Source: Parelaphostrongylus tenuis (lineage: Eukaryota; Nematoda; Chromadorea; Rhabditida; Metastrongylidae). From it: a stretch of DNA of 64,000 bases. Shown here one piece after another: positions 22,634 to 34,589 of this stretch (position 1 is its first letter; the number at the start of each line of letters is the position of its first letter). The notes below the pieces were generated by a model. It searched no databases. It worked only from the letters and a program-made list of their open reading frames with translations, and was not told where the DNA came from. The position numbers and the translations under genes were made by a program. Where the stretch lies: assembly GCA_019055375.1 (NCBI GenBank), contig JAHQIW010007342.1:588945-652944 (forward strand). Direction: 5' to 3'.

Positions 22634-22858
22634 GGAGGTCGCTGTGGCCGAGCGGTTGTGATGCACGTCGCGGCTCGCGTGGAGCCAAGCTTCATTTCCC
22701 ATCTCTTTCCGAAAGTCACAGCATCATCTCATGTAACGCCACGGCAAAGCCATTCTCGAGATTGCACAGAGACTCGCTCAACTAGCATTCTACGTCTTTT
22801 AAGGAGAAGACGAAAAAAACGAGTTGAATGCTAGATGTACTGGGAACTGCACAGTGAA
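22634..22858 (+). repeat. tRNA-derived SINE, family S2 (well preserved)
   Basis: The pol III A box TGGCCGAGCGG (22645-22655) matches the TRGYNNARNNG consensus. The body contains TCTCTTTCCGAAAGTC, AACGCCACGG and GAGATTGCACAGAGAC. The end GTTGAATGCTAGATGTACTGG is followed by CACAGTG and an A-run, as expected of a retroposed SINE. Confidence 0.85.
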
Positions 22859-22859
22859 A

Positions 22860-25800
22860 AAAAAAAACACTGTGATGACGGATTAAACGAAGTATGCAGC
22901 GAAGTTAACTATTGTGAAGTGTGTAGTTTTTCTACACGAAATTCCTTCATCAATGTGTGTTTTGAAGAGAATTTGTGAAATATTAATATAATAGAGAAGA
23001 GAAGAGCAGCAGTAATGAATGCAAATGAATGAAGCTATAGAGTTTGGAAGGCCATAACTATAAAATCGACTATAAATCACTGTCAACGAGATGGGCCTGG
23101 GAATCAATTCCTGGATCGTCATGAATGTGTCGTTGTTCGATTAGGCATTTCCAAAAAATCTTTGATTCGAAAAGCGAATCAAGTTTCACATGGTACTGAT
23201 GTAACACTGGAGCGGTTCTTGTTCTACTTTGTCGAACCGCGTACGCCATTCCTACAATTAGATAAAATCACAACTTGAAAGTAGAAAATAACGAATCTGA
23301 GAATTTTCGAATGCAAGAACAAAGACAAACCTTAACAGTTAGCAGTCTGTTGCAAATGAATAGCTAAAGAATTATATTGAACCACGACTAATCAAGTAAT
23401 ATTTGAGACTATAGTAGACTGCTGATGTCAATCATAAAAAACAAATAACTTGCATATGGCGGCCGGTTTGGTAACTATCAAAGACCGCCGTATTATATTT
23501 GTAGTTGCTAAACCTTTGTCAAACACTAACAAGGATCAAGAGCGAGCTGGTGCCTAATTTTGTGAGAATTTCTTCGTGTTCTCGCTGCAGTCATATCCCG
23601 ATTTACTCTATCGTTTCACACGCCGTCATTCAATACATTCACCATCACAATATCATTTCGCTATCCATCAGACCATGGCTAATATTCGCATACTACGAAT
23701 ACGACGATTTCTCGAAAATCTAAAATAGCTGTCCGATAATCCAAAAGAATGAAGGGTTGGAAAACATGACAGAGTTATGGAAGACTTCGCACAACACGTA
23801 CGGGTATGATGCTACTTACTATAGGGCTCAATGGCCCATTATATAGGCATGGAACTGTTAGAATTTGGAAGGGTTTTATGGCTTACGCTGACTCCTTCCC
23901 GAGCATTTTTCACATACACCAACTCTATCAACGCTATGAAATAGTTATAATTCACAGCAACACTTAGAACTGGAATGGGTAGAATTCAGTTCATTTTCAA
24001 TTTTCATTTTTTCAATTTTCAATTCACCTTATTTTCGCTGCTACAGCTCGGTGATAAGGCTTTTTCAGAAAACAAGCACACTTTCTACATCACCCAAGAA
24101 TTGAACTATGCAACAACTACTAAAAGTTTGAGGAAAGAGCAAACACTTTGCATTCATACAATTGAAAAATGCATTCTAAAAACGAAATAGCATCAAATTT
24201 TGTGGTGAGAGGACCCGTTCAAAAAAGGGTTCTATTATATTTCCATGAGAAGAACAGGGTCTTTGCCGACCAACACTCAACACAACGTCTTTGTTCTACA
24301 TGCTATCAATACAACAAGTGCGGCAAAGAAGCTGTGTACGAATAAGCCACTGGAAAGAATGCGCAATGAAATTAAATTACCTACGGTCCTTGGTGCGCGC
24401 CAGCGCGAATTAAAGCCACGTCCGCTAGAGTCACTCGATGACCAACGAAACATCAGATGATACACGTTAGAGGTGATATGTGGAGTTAATTATCCCCACC
24501 TCCAAGAGCTTCCATGAGCACTTCTATTCTATTACTCGATGAGGAAAAGAAATAATGGCATTTAACTATCAGGAAAACGTTGAATTTCTTGCCCTATAGT
24601 TTCTTGACAACTCGTCATGCTGCATTTACAAAAACTGTTTGTTTTCCTCAAATATTTTCTGTTAAAAATTCTATCGATCACTTTGACTGAGCTTGAAGAA
24701 AAGCCGGAAGCCACAGAAAATAGGTTGATTGGGTCGTTGTTGCAATCATGTTGATTTCTTATCGTTTGGACCCCTGCATATCGACATGCATTAAGTTTAG
24801 CAAATTGACTTTGTTCATGGCGACTAGAAGAATGTTTGCAAGAAGCCGAAACGATAATAATAGTTTTTGTGGTTTCGATTCTTGTAAAGTTGCTCAGATG
24901 GTAATGATGATTACTTGCTACAAAAAAATTTCTTGTCCGTCTCAAATCGTTCATTGCTTTTGTTTTCGAGGTTGAATTGTTCAACTTTGACTCTGATTTG
25001 CAGTTTTGTCCAGACCTCCAGTAGATCAAACTCTGTAAAGGATTACCAACCGGCTAGTTGCGGAGCAACGTAGCACGCACCAGGAGTAGCGAATAGGTTA
25101 TAAACAAAAGCGTGAATCAAAAAGGACCCTGTGCTTCCACAGCATGCAGGTGGATCTAACAGTCAAAGTCGTTGTTTCTGCTGCGTCAATTATTGACATA
25201 CTTGCTGTGTTTGTTCTCTTCTAAAGGCGCTCGATAGGCATGCTTGGCTGTGTTCATATAAATCGGAAATGCATTAAACACATTAGTTTGCTAAAAAGCC
25301 GTAACGAAGTGACTAGAAAGTGTATGAGAGGTGATCAAAAGTTCTCTCCAACAAATAAACCTTATCTCTACTCTGGGAGAGCCTGGCGAGCTATTCGTGA
25401 GTATATCCATTCCCCAGGCGAGGGCTTGACAAGCCTTTGCGCGTGTGTCAAAAGCCAAACAGCCAAACACCGTGAAGTAAAGAGCTTCATTTCTTTGATT
25501 TCGACACAGCAATGTTGGATAAGACGAGTTCTGCTAGAATTTCAAAGTCAATCTAAGTTATTTAGATCCGCAAAAACTACATGAACGATCTCTACTAATA
25601 ATGCTTGCTCAGTACTAAAAAATTGTTGATGCAAAGAGGACAAGATACGGCATCGACTTCTCCGAATAAATATTAGGGCGAATTGGATGCTCATACATTC
25701 ACATTAAGCTGTGACGAAAACGAGGTCAAAGTGCTCTATGCGGACAAAAATAAATCTGTGAAGAAGTCTATTCTTTGTTAAAGCTATCATTAGCTGCTGT

Positions 25801-26112
25801 AACGATGAAGCTGGACATCAGAACGACTTTCTGAGTATGTTATGACAATCATAGTAACTCGTAACTCAGATTTAACTCTCTGGCAGTTTGGGATCGCGTA
25901 ATAGAGAGTGTCATAATCAAAGACACCATAATATAGTGAAAGTAGGCCTTCACTTTGGTGATGACATTATTCTTACAAACAAATATTAGCTTAGTGAAAA
26001 GAATGCTGGCCATATTCGACAACGCTTGTGAAAAGATTTCGTATTCGACTAGCTCTCACGGAAAAAATGTTCAGACTCGCTCAGTCCAATGACTGTATCC
26101 GAAAATTCGAGT

Positions 26113-26183
<71 letters not shown>

Positions 26184-27040
26184 GTTGGGAGATCAACGAT
26201 GATAATAAAGCCACGTCAAAACACCGAAGAATATCTGGTGGGCCGCACATGTGATGTGTCTGAACAACAACCGCTGAGTATAAATCACTAAAGCTGTTAT
26301 GGCCTAAATGCCACAAGTTATCGAATGCACTACAGAAATGCCGTCGACTAGCTGCTTACAATTCTTCGAGGATCATTGATCGTGAGACGCGGGTCCAACT
26401 CGCGCTGGAGGCTAAGAGTTTTTTAACATTATTTCACATTCCTGGGCGTATAACTAAAAGATACTCATCCAATAAGCTCATGATGAGACAAAAAAGATTT
26501 GGGAAATAAAAAAACGCTAAGAAACTCGAAGCGATGCAGATGACATACGCACTCGGCGTCGTCTCGCCGACGAATGACTAGCTGCTCGAGAGACGCTTCA
26601 AGAGTTTTTGCACGTTCAGTAGGTCGAACTGAAGTTAACAAGAGCGCTGAATCAACTTTGTGAGCGAGAGCTATCACACGACGGTCGTCGTAGCACACAA
26701 AGGATGTATATCACCTGGCTTGAAAGATGGCTCTGTGATGTCTATGTGTCCTTTAAGCGATGAGACCGGTTCTTGAGCGAAAGCTGTGACATTGAACGCA
26801 ACGTAAAGAAATAGTGAGGGAAAGTCATGATGATGTTATCACAGCCACTCACCTTGAACCCAGAAATGATTCCGATCAAGATATTTTCCCAAAAAGTGTT
26901 GCATCCTAAATTGATGACATGAGCTCTGCCGTGAGAATATCGAAACAGATCGTAAACGGACTTTTCTTTAGCCTCGCTATTACCATTCGGTCATATTTAT
27001 TTGTCGATTAAATTTGTAGCACTAGATTGGCGTTAAGCTT
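22860..27040. other. Intergenic; AT-rich with one microsatellite, no gene recognised
   Basis: A 155-codon open frame on the minus strand (24562-25029) and a 114-codon one on the plus strand (25240-25584) have no recognisable domain. Frames this long are expected by chance in a window this size. An S3-like relic lies near 24390-24465 on the minus strand. Confidence 0.4.
26114..26181. repeat. (TA)n microsatellite with one CA interruption
   Basis: About 34 uninterrupted TA-type dinucleotides with a single TACATA interruption near 26150. The Tyr-Ile open frames on both strands here are artefacts of the repeat. Confidence 0.95.
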
Positions 27041-27043
27041 TTA

Positions 27044-27089
27044 TTCGGCTAACGTTTCGACGTCTATGTCTTCTTCAGAGCCAATGACT
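27044..27089 (-). ncRNA. Hammerhead-like motif of PLE type (best-preserved copy)
   Basis: On the minus strand GGCU CUGAAGA is followed by a GAC/GUC hairpin, GAAAC and GUU, then AGCC. Stem I (GGCU with AGCC) and stem II both pair. Relative to a textbook hammerhead there is one extra A between the CUGANGA core and stem II, and stem III (AC with GU) has no loop, so it could only work as a dimer or in a variant fold. It is a candidate, not a proven ribozyme. Confidence 0.4.
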
Positions 27090-27519
27090 CGAGTCGATTG
27101 CTCACAGTCGTAGGTCCTCAGAAGACAACGATCACTACGAGGACAAATCATTTGGCTTGAAGAAAACTATGTCGAAACTTTGGTCGAGTAATTTCTATGA
27201 CTAACCACGTGCCACAGGCCTAAACAGCAGAGAAAATGTGATTTTTACAGATAAAATTTCTTCAAGATTTTATTTTGCGATGTCAGGCGTGAGGACGTTG
27301 AGTGGAACGTGAACATAGCAATTTTTAGTAGACGATTGTTGGCTGCACAAGCTGAGAAAGTCTAAATAACTGGTATAATGAACAATTTTATTTTGAACTA
27401 ACGATCCCGTAGAAGAAGGTAGAAATACGGGATCATGACAGATAGGATTATTCCGTGATTATTCTTAGTTCATCAAACACGACGTTGTTGATTGCATGTT
27501 TATTTTGTACAAAATATTA

Positions 27520-28195
27520 CAATAGAGATTGTATCGGTGGCTGACATTTCGGCACTCTTGCTTTCCTCAGAGACTGAAAGAGTTCTACTGACGTGCATCA
27601 GCTTAGTCAAACACTTTCTTAACGAAAGCAGAAAGAAAAAACAAACAAACATTTGAGCAATTCTATATCGTAAAGTAATCAGCTTGATTTGACTCACCGT
27701 TTTTGTTGTTTTGTTATCCACTTAATATGTAGCCCAGCCGCATTGAATCTTACATGGACGAGGCGTGTGGCAGGCTCAGTTCCGTAAAATCGATCCAGGA
27801 TGTCGCGCGAAATCACGCGTGATTAGCGGGCACTCATTTTTACGATTCATATTGAGATTTTAGGAATGAATCTAAAACCTAAACGCTTCAGAGGCTTTGC
27901 ACGCGGAGGCCTTACGTTCTTGAGCAAAGATATATACTTTTACATCAAAATCACTCTCATTATGTGTCTGTGTTCTATGCGTATCTAGTGGGGTATTTGG
28001 TTCGGAATTATGTTTCCCGGATAGGTTCCTTTTATACGGACATAAAGTGGCCTACCCGTTTCGCCATGTACTCGCCGCCGCATGCCGTGCAAGGGATTGA
28101 GTAAACTAAACGTTCACTCGTACAATTACCTGATGCTTAAAATTATTCGCCGGTATCTCAATCATCGCAACCGATTCATCCAAGCCTGCCCTTGA
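27520..28195 (-). pseudogene. Penelope-like element 3' part: GIY-YIG endonuclease remnant and hammerhead-like tail
   Basis: On the minus strand near 28110-28060 the sequence reads VYSIPCTACGGEY (after a frame change just upstream). After a one-base frame change it reads GETGRPLYVRIK and then GKHNSEPNTPL. This is the Y-Y/G-x-TGR signature of the GIY-YIG nuclease that ends PLE polyproteins. Upstream NFKHQVIV also fits. Several stops and frame changes make it dead. A hammerhead-like motif (27538-27590: CUGAGGA ... GCC GAAAUGUC AGCC) lies downstream, where PLEs are known to carry such ribozymes. Confidence 0.75.
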
Positions 28196-28327
28196 AACAA
28201 CGTCTAATAGCTGTACTGATTTCAATAATAAAGAAGGAAAGCACAAACGGGGCCTTATTTCCGGCAAAATTTTCGTTTAGGGGCAGATTTCCTCCTCTGC
28301 TCTACACAGGTTCAGTATTTGCTGACT

Positions 28328-29197
28328 GCTCTAAATTTTCATATAGTTGGGCACTATGTGGTTGTCTACACAAGCACAACATACTTATGGATCTGTTAGG
28401 TTTTCTGATAAACCTTTGCTCGGCTTTTGGCGAACCACGTGCATACGAAGTACTTCTGACGCTTTGTATAAATGCCCACAGAATGAGTCTTCTTTCCGAG
28501 TGTTTTCTCAGCCAGAACAGAACACGTGCATGCGATCAAACGGCGTAGATGCGTCATTCATGCACAAGAATTACTACTAGAAGCTCAATCACTTTCGATT
28601 TCCTCTGTTGTAAATCTTATATGTAAGAAATACAAAGTGTACACGTGTGTTAATGCACAATAACACGACAACTGTGACGCACCCAATGGAAGCAGCGAGG
28701 TCAGTGCTCATTGCTACAGTTCGTGGTGATGGGTACTCTCCAGCGAAAGCCCGGCGGCATTTGGAGAGCATGTTTACGGGCTAGTTTGGTTTAGTCTTTC
28801 AGATCAGTAAACTCGGAAAGGCAGCGCTGCAGTGAGCAAGAAAACTGTGAACGGCGTGGACGAGTGGTTCGGTCCTTGAAAACATCACCTCTTTATTTTT
28901 TTCGTATAGGACTTACAAAAAAGGACGTCGAAAGTGACTGGGCTTATAGATGATATTCTTGTGCATGAAAGAGGCATCTACACCGTTTAATCGCATACAG
29001 GTGTTCTGTTCTGACTGAGAAAACACCCCGAAAAAAATCCGTTCTGTGGGCTTTTGTGCAAAGCGTCTGAACTACTCCACATGTAGGTGGTATGCCAAAA
29101 GCTGAGCAAAGATTCATCAGAAGCTCAATAGAAACATAAGTATATTGTGCCTGTGTAGACGACCATATAGTGCCCAACTATATGGAATTTTAGAGCA
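28328..29197. mobile_element. Fold-back element with about 270-bp inverted arms
   Basis: The left arm (28328-28600) and right arm (28927-29197) are inverted copies. They share GCTCTAAAATTCCATATAG, TTGGGCACTATATGG, TCTACACAGGCACAA, TTGCTCAGCTTTTGGC, GCGTTTGATCGCATG-like and CATGCACAAGAAT blocks, with an estimated divergence of 15-20%. The centre (28601-28926) is unique. The apparent open frames in the two arms mirror each other. Confidence 0.75.
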
Positions 29198-29213
29198 ATT
29201 CGCAAATATTGAA

Positions 29214-29300
29214 TGCTTGTGGAACATTGGTTAGAGGTACTGTGCAATACACACGTAATCGCTGGTTCGAGCCAACGTTCCAAGTTCATTAAGCATTTCA
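29214..29300 (+). repeat. SINE S1 head fragment
   Basis: ATTGGTTAGAGGTACTGTGC, then ATCGCTGGTTCGAGCC, is the tRNA-like head of S1. The body is not recognisable. Confidence 0.5.
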
Positions 29301-30485
29301 CTTCCGTAGTCGGTACTGTGAGGCCAGATATGTCTGACAGGATAACTGCACTGACTGAATACACCGGTAAACTAACGCGAGTCCTTGTTAATTCCACATA
29401 ACCGTTGAATAGTCTTTGACGTTTCTCAGTAAAGTCAAGCTCATGGTCTATCCTTCAAAGATTGATCAACGTCAAGAACTTCTTCATTTTTATTATAGTA
29501 GTCGCTAGTTTTCAAGCCTGTGTGGATTCAAGTATATGTTATTTTCTCTTTGAGGTTATAGGGCAGCTACTGATCCTTACAGTGGGATCTTCGTAGCCGC
29601 TTCGAGCTTAGTGAAGTGAAATGGAACGCTGAATGACTAAAATGACGTCAAATTCCCGATACTTCAGTCCTTGTCGCTGGAACAGAGTGGCCTGACGGCC
29701 TCATTCGACAATTCTCCCAAAATACATACAGTGTTTGGTTGATAAATCTTCGGATTTACCCATTTTCTGACTGATAATCCATCCCACAGAAGTTGAAAAA
29801 TATAGGCGATATGTAACAAAACTCGCTTCCAGTATCGACTCTGATTTATCTTGGTATGGATAAGTGACATCAATGACTGATAAGCATAATCATCACCAAA
29901 AAGCCCTATCCGACTAACTTCATAGCGAGGAGCAGTTGCTGAACAAATAACGATCTGGGGGTTTTTTTCTTCTTCTCCAAATGTTACCACCCTAGTTTTC
30001 GCTGTATTCTTAAATTTCCCAAGTCTGAATTGCGTTTATCTCTGACGAGGTAATAGGGAAGAAATCTTCCATCCTAGGCGCTTTGCTTTGACAAGTAATG
30101 TCAGTATCTTCATAGTTTGCATCTCAGTCAAAATCAATATTTTTCAACGATCAGAAATCATTTCTGTCATTATTTAACTCAAAATATGCGCATAGCATAT
30201 ACAGTGCATAAAGCAGAAGTTTTGCATATAAAATCATCTCTTTTGTCTAGGTAAATATTCCTTTTTTTAGTTACACAATACCTTTCTGGAAAGCTTCCAT
30301 AAGAACAAAACTGAAATTGCAACACTTCCGTGGCGGCGTCTACTTTTGTGTGGCAGCACTCGTGTTAAACAGAGCCCCAATTGTTGTAGCTGGCTGTTGT
30401 GACTCCAATGAGGGTAACATCATCATGCCTTAACTGGTGAAACTTAGACAACCATAAATTGGGAGAAGATCAAATCCATAAAAAT
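29301..30485. other. Intergenic, nothing recognised
   Basis: A 108-codon open frame on the minus strand (29664-29990) has no family I recognise. The rest is AT-rich. Confidence 0.35.
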
Positions 30486-30489
30486 TTCA

Positions 30490-31060
30490 CGATGAAATGA
30501 TTGATCCGGATACCCCTCCGATTACAGAAACCAAGTCGTACGATTACCTTGGACGTTCAGTGAACATCGAGAACAATATGAAACAGGAAATAAAGAGAAT
30601 TTGAGAAAAGAATAGAATGAGGGTAATCTCTCAGAGAGTCGCGGACCAATTAAAAGATTGAAGAACCTCACTCACCTGCTTGATTCGACAGTAAATCAAG
30701 CACAATGCCAAGTAGCAGTGACGTGGGTTGACACATGGGTCATTTCAGGAATACTGCGCCACTACTCACGCTGCGTTAAAACGATGTTTTCCGGCATTCA
30801 ACTGGTACTCAAAACGTCTAACTAATGTCTAGAGCTCAAATCTTAGCTACCTGTAAGATACCTGGGATTCAGGAGAATATAAATTGCGGGAGAAACTTGA
30901 ATAATCGCTCACATAGTAAGGACAAGAGGCACATGGACGAAAAATTATAGAATAAGGTCCACGAAGATGTAGGTTTCTTCCAGAAAGAACACCTACACAC
31001 TGGGCAAACGTCAGCGTAGCTAAAATCATCAACTGAACTTTCAATGATCTTTTACAGATT
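30490..31060 (+). pseudogene. Degenerate RTE-type non-LTR retrotransposon, C-terminal part
   Basis: SYDYLGRSVNIENNMKQEIKR at 30533-30598 is the YLGR...N region that follows the reverse transcriptase palm in RTE elements. Downstream, in shifting frames, HLLDSTV and THAALKRC...FNWYSKRL correspond to the later LFDSTVLPA and RALER...R regions. Multiple stops and frame changes are present. Confidence 0.7.
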
Positions 31061-31064
31061 GCGA

Positions 31065-32110
31065 TGTAGAGTCGCACAAGTTGCTATGTTCAAATTTATC
31101 CACTACCAGGACGACGATGTCGTGAGAAAGAGGCGAAGATAAAATGCTCTGGGGTTCGCATAAGTTGTGAGATCACCTAAAAGTCTGTTGCACCGAACAT
31201 TCTCACTTCCTCGATTTCTTCGACGCCGCAATGACACAACTTAGGTGTCCACAGTTGTTTACTATTTCGATGGTTTGCTAAAGTTCACTGAGAGGAATGT
31301 ATCCCACAAAATCACTGCATGGATGGAGTGGCTTTATCACATAACGTTGCTTTGCCCATCATAGTTTGTTTCTATTCATCTATTCCATGTAAAAATTTTT
31401 GTATGTTGAGGAATACAGTAAGATGTTGAGTCAGTGTTTCATTCCAACGACATATGCGATATATTATATTGATAAAAAAGTTCCTCAACACCCGTTAGAA
31501 ATTCAAAGTTCATACATGAACTCAATCAGAAGCAACAATAATTATTCTTCAAGTTGAAGACCAAACTTATTCATCATCTTCTACCAACAGTCTGTAACCT
31601 TTTGGATTTGCTCAAAATACGATATCTTGGAATTTCATTCAAACCTCCTGACAGGCCCCTTCAACTTGATCAAATCTTTCAAATTAACGCCCATGCAGGA
31701 ATTGTTCCATAGAGCGGAAATGGGACCCTAATCGGACGGCGCAGCATCTGGACCGTTTGCTGGGTGCGACGAGACCTCGACTCCCTCGACTTTATCAAAC
31801 TTTCCTTAGCCTTCCTTGTGGTGTGAGGTTTAGCATTGTTTTACCGAAACAGTGCGAGCTTTCGACGAATCACTGTCGAGTACTTTTCCTACAACTCATC
31901 GTAGATTCGGTCCGGCTATTTTCTTATGGAAATATTCCCGCGATATTTCCCTAAATTTACAATGACCAGTGCTATATGAAATAAACATAGACTTTAAATT
32001 TTTATTGGGTGCTGAAGAGCTTTTTCCTTAACTTAATATTTTACCGAATCCACTAGTATAAAATTCTGACAGAAGATCGTGCTAAACACCATATGTGAAC
32101 TTCAGAGCAC
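31065..32110. other. Intergenic, nothing recognised
   Basis: No coding, RNA or repeat signature that I can support. Confidence 0.35.
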
Positions 32111-32277
32111 CTCTTGCCGCTGCGCCACATGTATCATTCTATAAGGTCTCCAACAAAATTTCTGAAATGGATCCAGAAAATTAAAACTTTCCTGCAAAAA
32201 CAATTTTTTCTCCTATCTATTTTGTGTAGAATTTTCTTGCTCATCGTTTGGTACATTTTTGCACATACTTGCCCAAC

Positions 32278-32493
32278 TATGGAGTCGTCACGGGAAGTCA
32301 CTCGCAACTTACTTCTTTACGAGTTTCAATTGGGGCACAATTTTCAAACTGCATTTGACAACATCAATAGTGCAAAAGGCCGTCAAGTTGTAGGTAGAGC
32401 TACGGCGCATGAATGGTTTACAAAGTTTCGCAATGGTGATACTGATTTGCAACAATTCAAAAGTTTGACTTTCTATAAACCTCGGCATAATTA
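32278..32493 (+). pseudogene. Mariner transposase N-terminal fragment
   Basis: Starting at the ATG at 32279: MESSREVTRNLLLYEFQLGH, then a helix-turn-helix with TAHEWFTKFRNGDTDLQQ. These are typical of the mariner DNA-binding domain (WFxKFRxGDxxL). The frame is lost at 32492. The C-terminal part resumes at 33027, after a PLE insertion. Confidence 0.8.
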
Positions 32494-32554
32494 ATTGTTA
32501 TATGAAAATCGAGAAAACTTATCTTGATTAGCTGACGCGAGGTTGGTAAATTAG

Positions 32555-33005
32555 TCGTAGAAGTTCGGCTGACGTTCCGGCGACCCGCGCTCTTCAGAGC
32601 CTGGACGTATGTAGTACCAGTCTGTTTGAATGATTCGGATGGTCTTATTTATATGCTGCCTAGGTCAGGTTAGAAGATCAAACGAAGAAAGGGCGCGAGA
32701 TCTCGTGTGATGGTGACGCACTCGTCCTTCCGGTTCGTTTCGGGGTTTTGGGCGTTTATCCAAAATGCCTCAAGAATCTTTCGCGTGGATGTTTTTGATT
32801 CCTGCGCTAGGATTGTGACAGTCACATTAAAATCGTTGTTGTTGTGTTTTTGTGCCCTATTTAAATTTAAAAGTTTGGTTTTATCTATTTAAGATTTACT
32901 ATCTAGATGTTCTTTTATGCGGACGAAAAGTGTCTACCCGTTTTGCCTATATATTCTTCCCCGCATGTTTTACATGTTAGTAAATAAATTGTGCCCTAAC
33001 TCATA
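32555..33005 (-). pseudogene. Penelope-like element 3' part nested in a mariner copy
   Basis: On the minus strand CKTCGEEYIGKTGRHF (about 32970-32925), then after a frame change VRIKEHL, is the GIY-YIG core. ILEAFWINAQNPETNRKDEC and TRDLAPFLRL follow at about 32790-32690, as in the ends of PLE proteins. A hammerhead-like motif at 32565-32607 has one core change (GGAAC for GAAAC). The order endonuclease, stop, ribozyme-like motif matches the 27520-28195 copy. Confidence 0.75.
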
Positions 33006-33026
33006 CAATCCCCCTCTTTTTCGTTA

Positions 33027-33410
33027 GTGCAGATACTGATTCGGCCCATCAACCAAAACCAACATCCGCAAGACCGTGTGAAATTGAAGAAACTGAGGAA
33101 AATTGAGGAAAAGGAAAAAACGAAGAATTTGACCGATCTGGGCTGGGAACCCTTGGAGCATCCGACGTATTCGCCAGATCTGTCTTTGTTCAATTTCCAT
33201 CTCTTCAGATCATTGGAGCTCTGGTTGGGCAAGAAGAAGTTTCGAGACATTAATCATTCACATCGAGAATTGACTGGTGGTCTGCATCGAAGAATAATGA
33301 GTTTTGTGAGCTCAGAATTGATTTGTTGCCGGAGCGTTGACAGATTTGCATTCAGGCACACGGAGAATACTTCAACTAATGTTACTGAATACTTTCGATT
33401 ACTTGAATAA
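33027..33410 (+). pseudogene. Mariner transposase C-terminal fragment
   Basis: GWEPLEHPTYSPDLSLFNFH and LFRSLELWLGKKKF correspond to the catalytic YSPDLxPxDYHLF region and the following LxxxLxGKxF of mariner transposases. The final EYFRLL matches the family's end. The third catalytic Asp position is Phe or Asn here. The middle third, with the first catalytic Asp, is missing. Confidence 0.8.
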
Positions 33411-34585
33411 AATTTTTTTCGAATTTTTAAATCAAGTTCGGAAACTCAGTCAGAGACCTGATATTATGTTAATGACGTGTACAGTTCAGATTTGCTGTCA
33501 CTGTGCACAGAACACGTTTTGTAAAGTGTCGGCAAAATAAAAAATCAGAAACATTCATGTTCTGTATGCTGTGGTCACCTTCAAAATTTCTTTTTCATTA
33601 GAACGAACGCTTTTGAAGCGATTACATTATACAAGTTTACCATCACCTTAACGTTTTTTTGGATCAAAAAACTTGATGCCATTTCTCTTCATTTATTAGT
33701 TACGTGAACACTAAAGAAAATGTCATGTTTGGTATAGGAAATTGTGAGAATAACCTAGAATATGGAATGACAATATTAATTCAGCGAGTTTTCATAACAG
33801 CTTAGGTTCACGACTCGTCATTCATTATTTTTACTCATGATATATGTCGTGATTGAAGGTGAAATTTTCATTTACAACAGAAAGCTAACATTGGAAATAT
33901 CTCAAAATAGGTATTAAACAAGACATGACAACTCAATAAGATAACTGATTAGAAACACATAGCAAGTCTGTTCGATTTACAAAAATTACCAAGGCAGTCG
34001 TGCAATATGAAAGCACCTATATTTCGAGGATTGATCTGTAGGTTCGAATGAGTTTTATTCCAACTAATATCATTCTCAATATGGTCGTATATATTGGTTT
34101 AGAGCTCTAAGCATTACTAAAACATAACAAGCATTGGACTCAAATCACAGAGCTTTGCTCTGGTGTTAATGGCTTGAGTGAAGATCTTCGATAGCTTCGA
34201 CGAGCATTGCAGAAGGTGATGGGCTTTCCCGAATTTACTTTTTTCAGGAATGCAATCGTCCAAATTGGATCATTACATCATCATTGTGGTATCCTTAATT
34301 TCTATCGCATTTCGATACTTTGTTAGTTAATTGCTATTCAGTCAAAGAAATCAACAGTCATTAGTATAATCACCACTACGATCAATGTTAGGCAATCATT
34401 TACTTCGCAAGGATTGGATGTCTTCCTTCTAGCAGAATGAGGCTGACGATAAAAGAAGTAGGTGAGGTAACATTTGAGTGGTTGTAGTCTTCAAAATTTT
34501 GCTCGCTGTTCCAGGGCGCGGAAGAGGTGATATTCTGACGATATTAGGACTATGTGGTAAATGTGGTACCGTGGTCGATATATCG
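33411..34585. other. Intergenic, nothing recognised
   Basis: AT-rich sequence without recognisable content. Confidence 0.35.
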
Positions 34586-34589
34586 CATA

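Noticed and set aside
24562..25029. 155-codon open frame, minus strand
   Set aside because: No domain, no signal peptide, no flanking splice sites. One or two frames of this length are expected by chance in 64 kb of this composition.
25240..25584. 114-codon open frame, plus strand
   Set aside because: Not recognised and overlapped by an open frame on the other strand. Nothing supports it as a gene.
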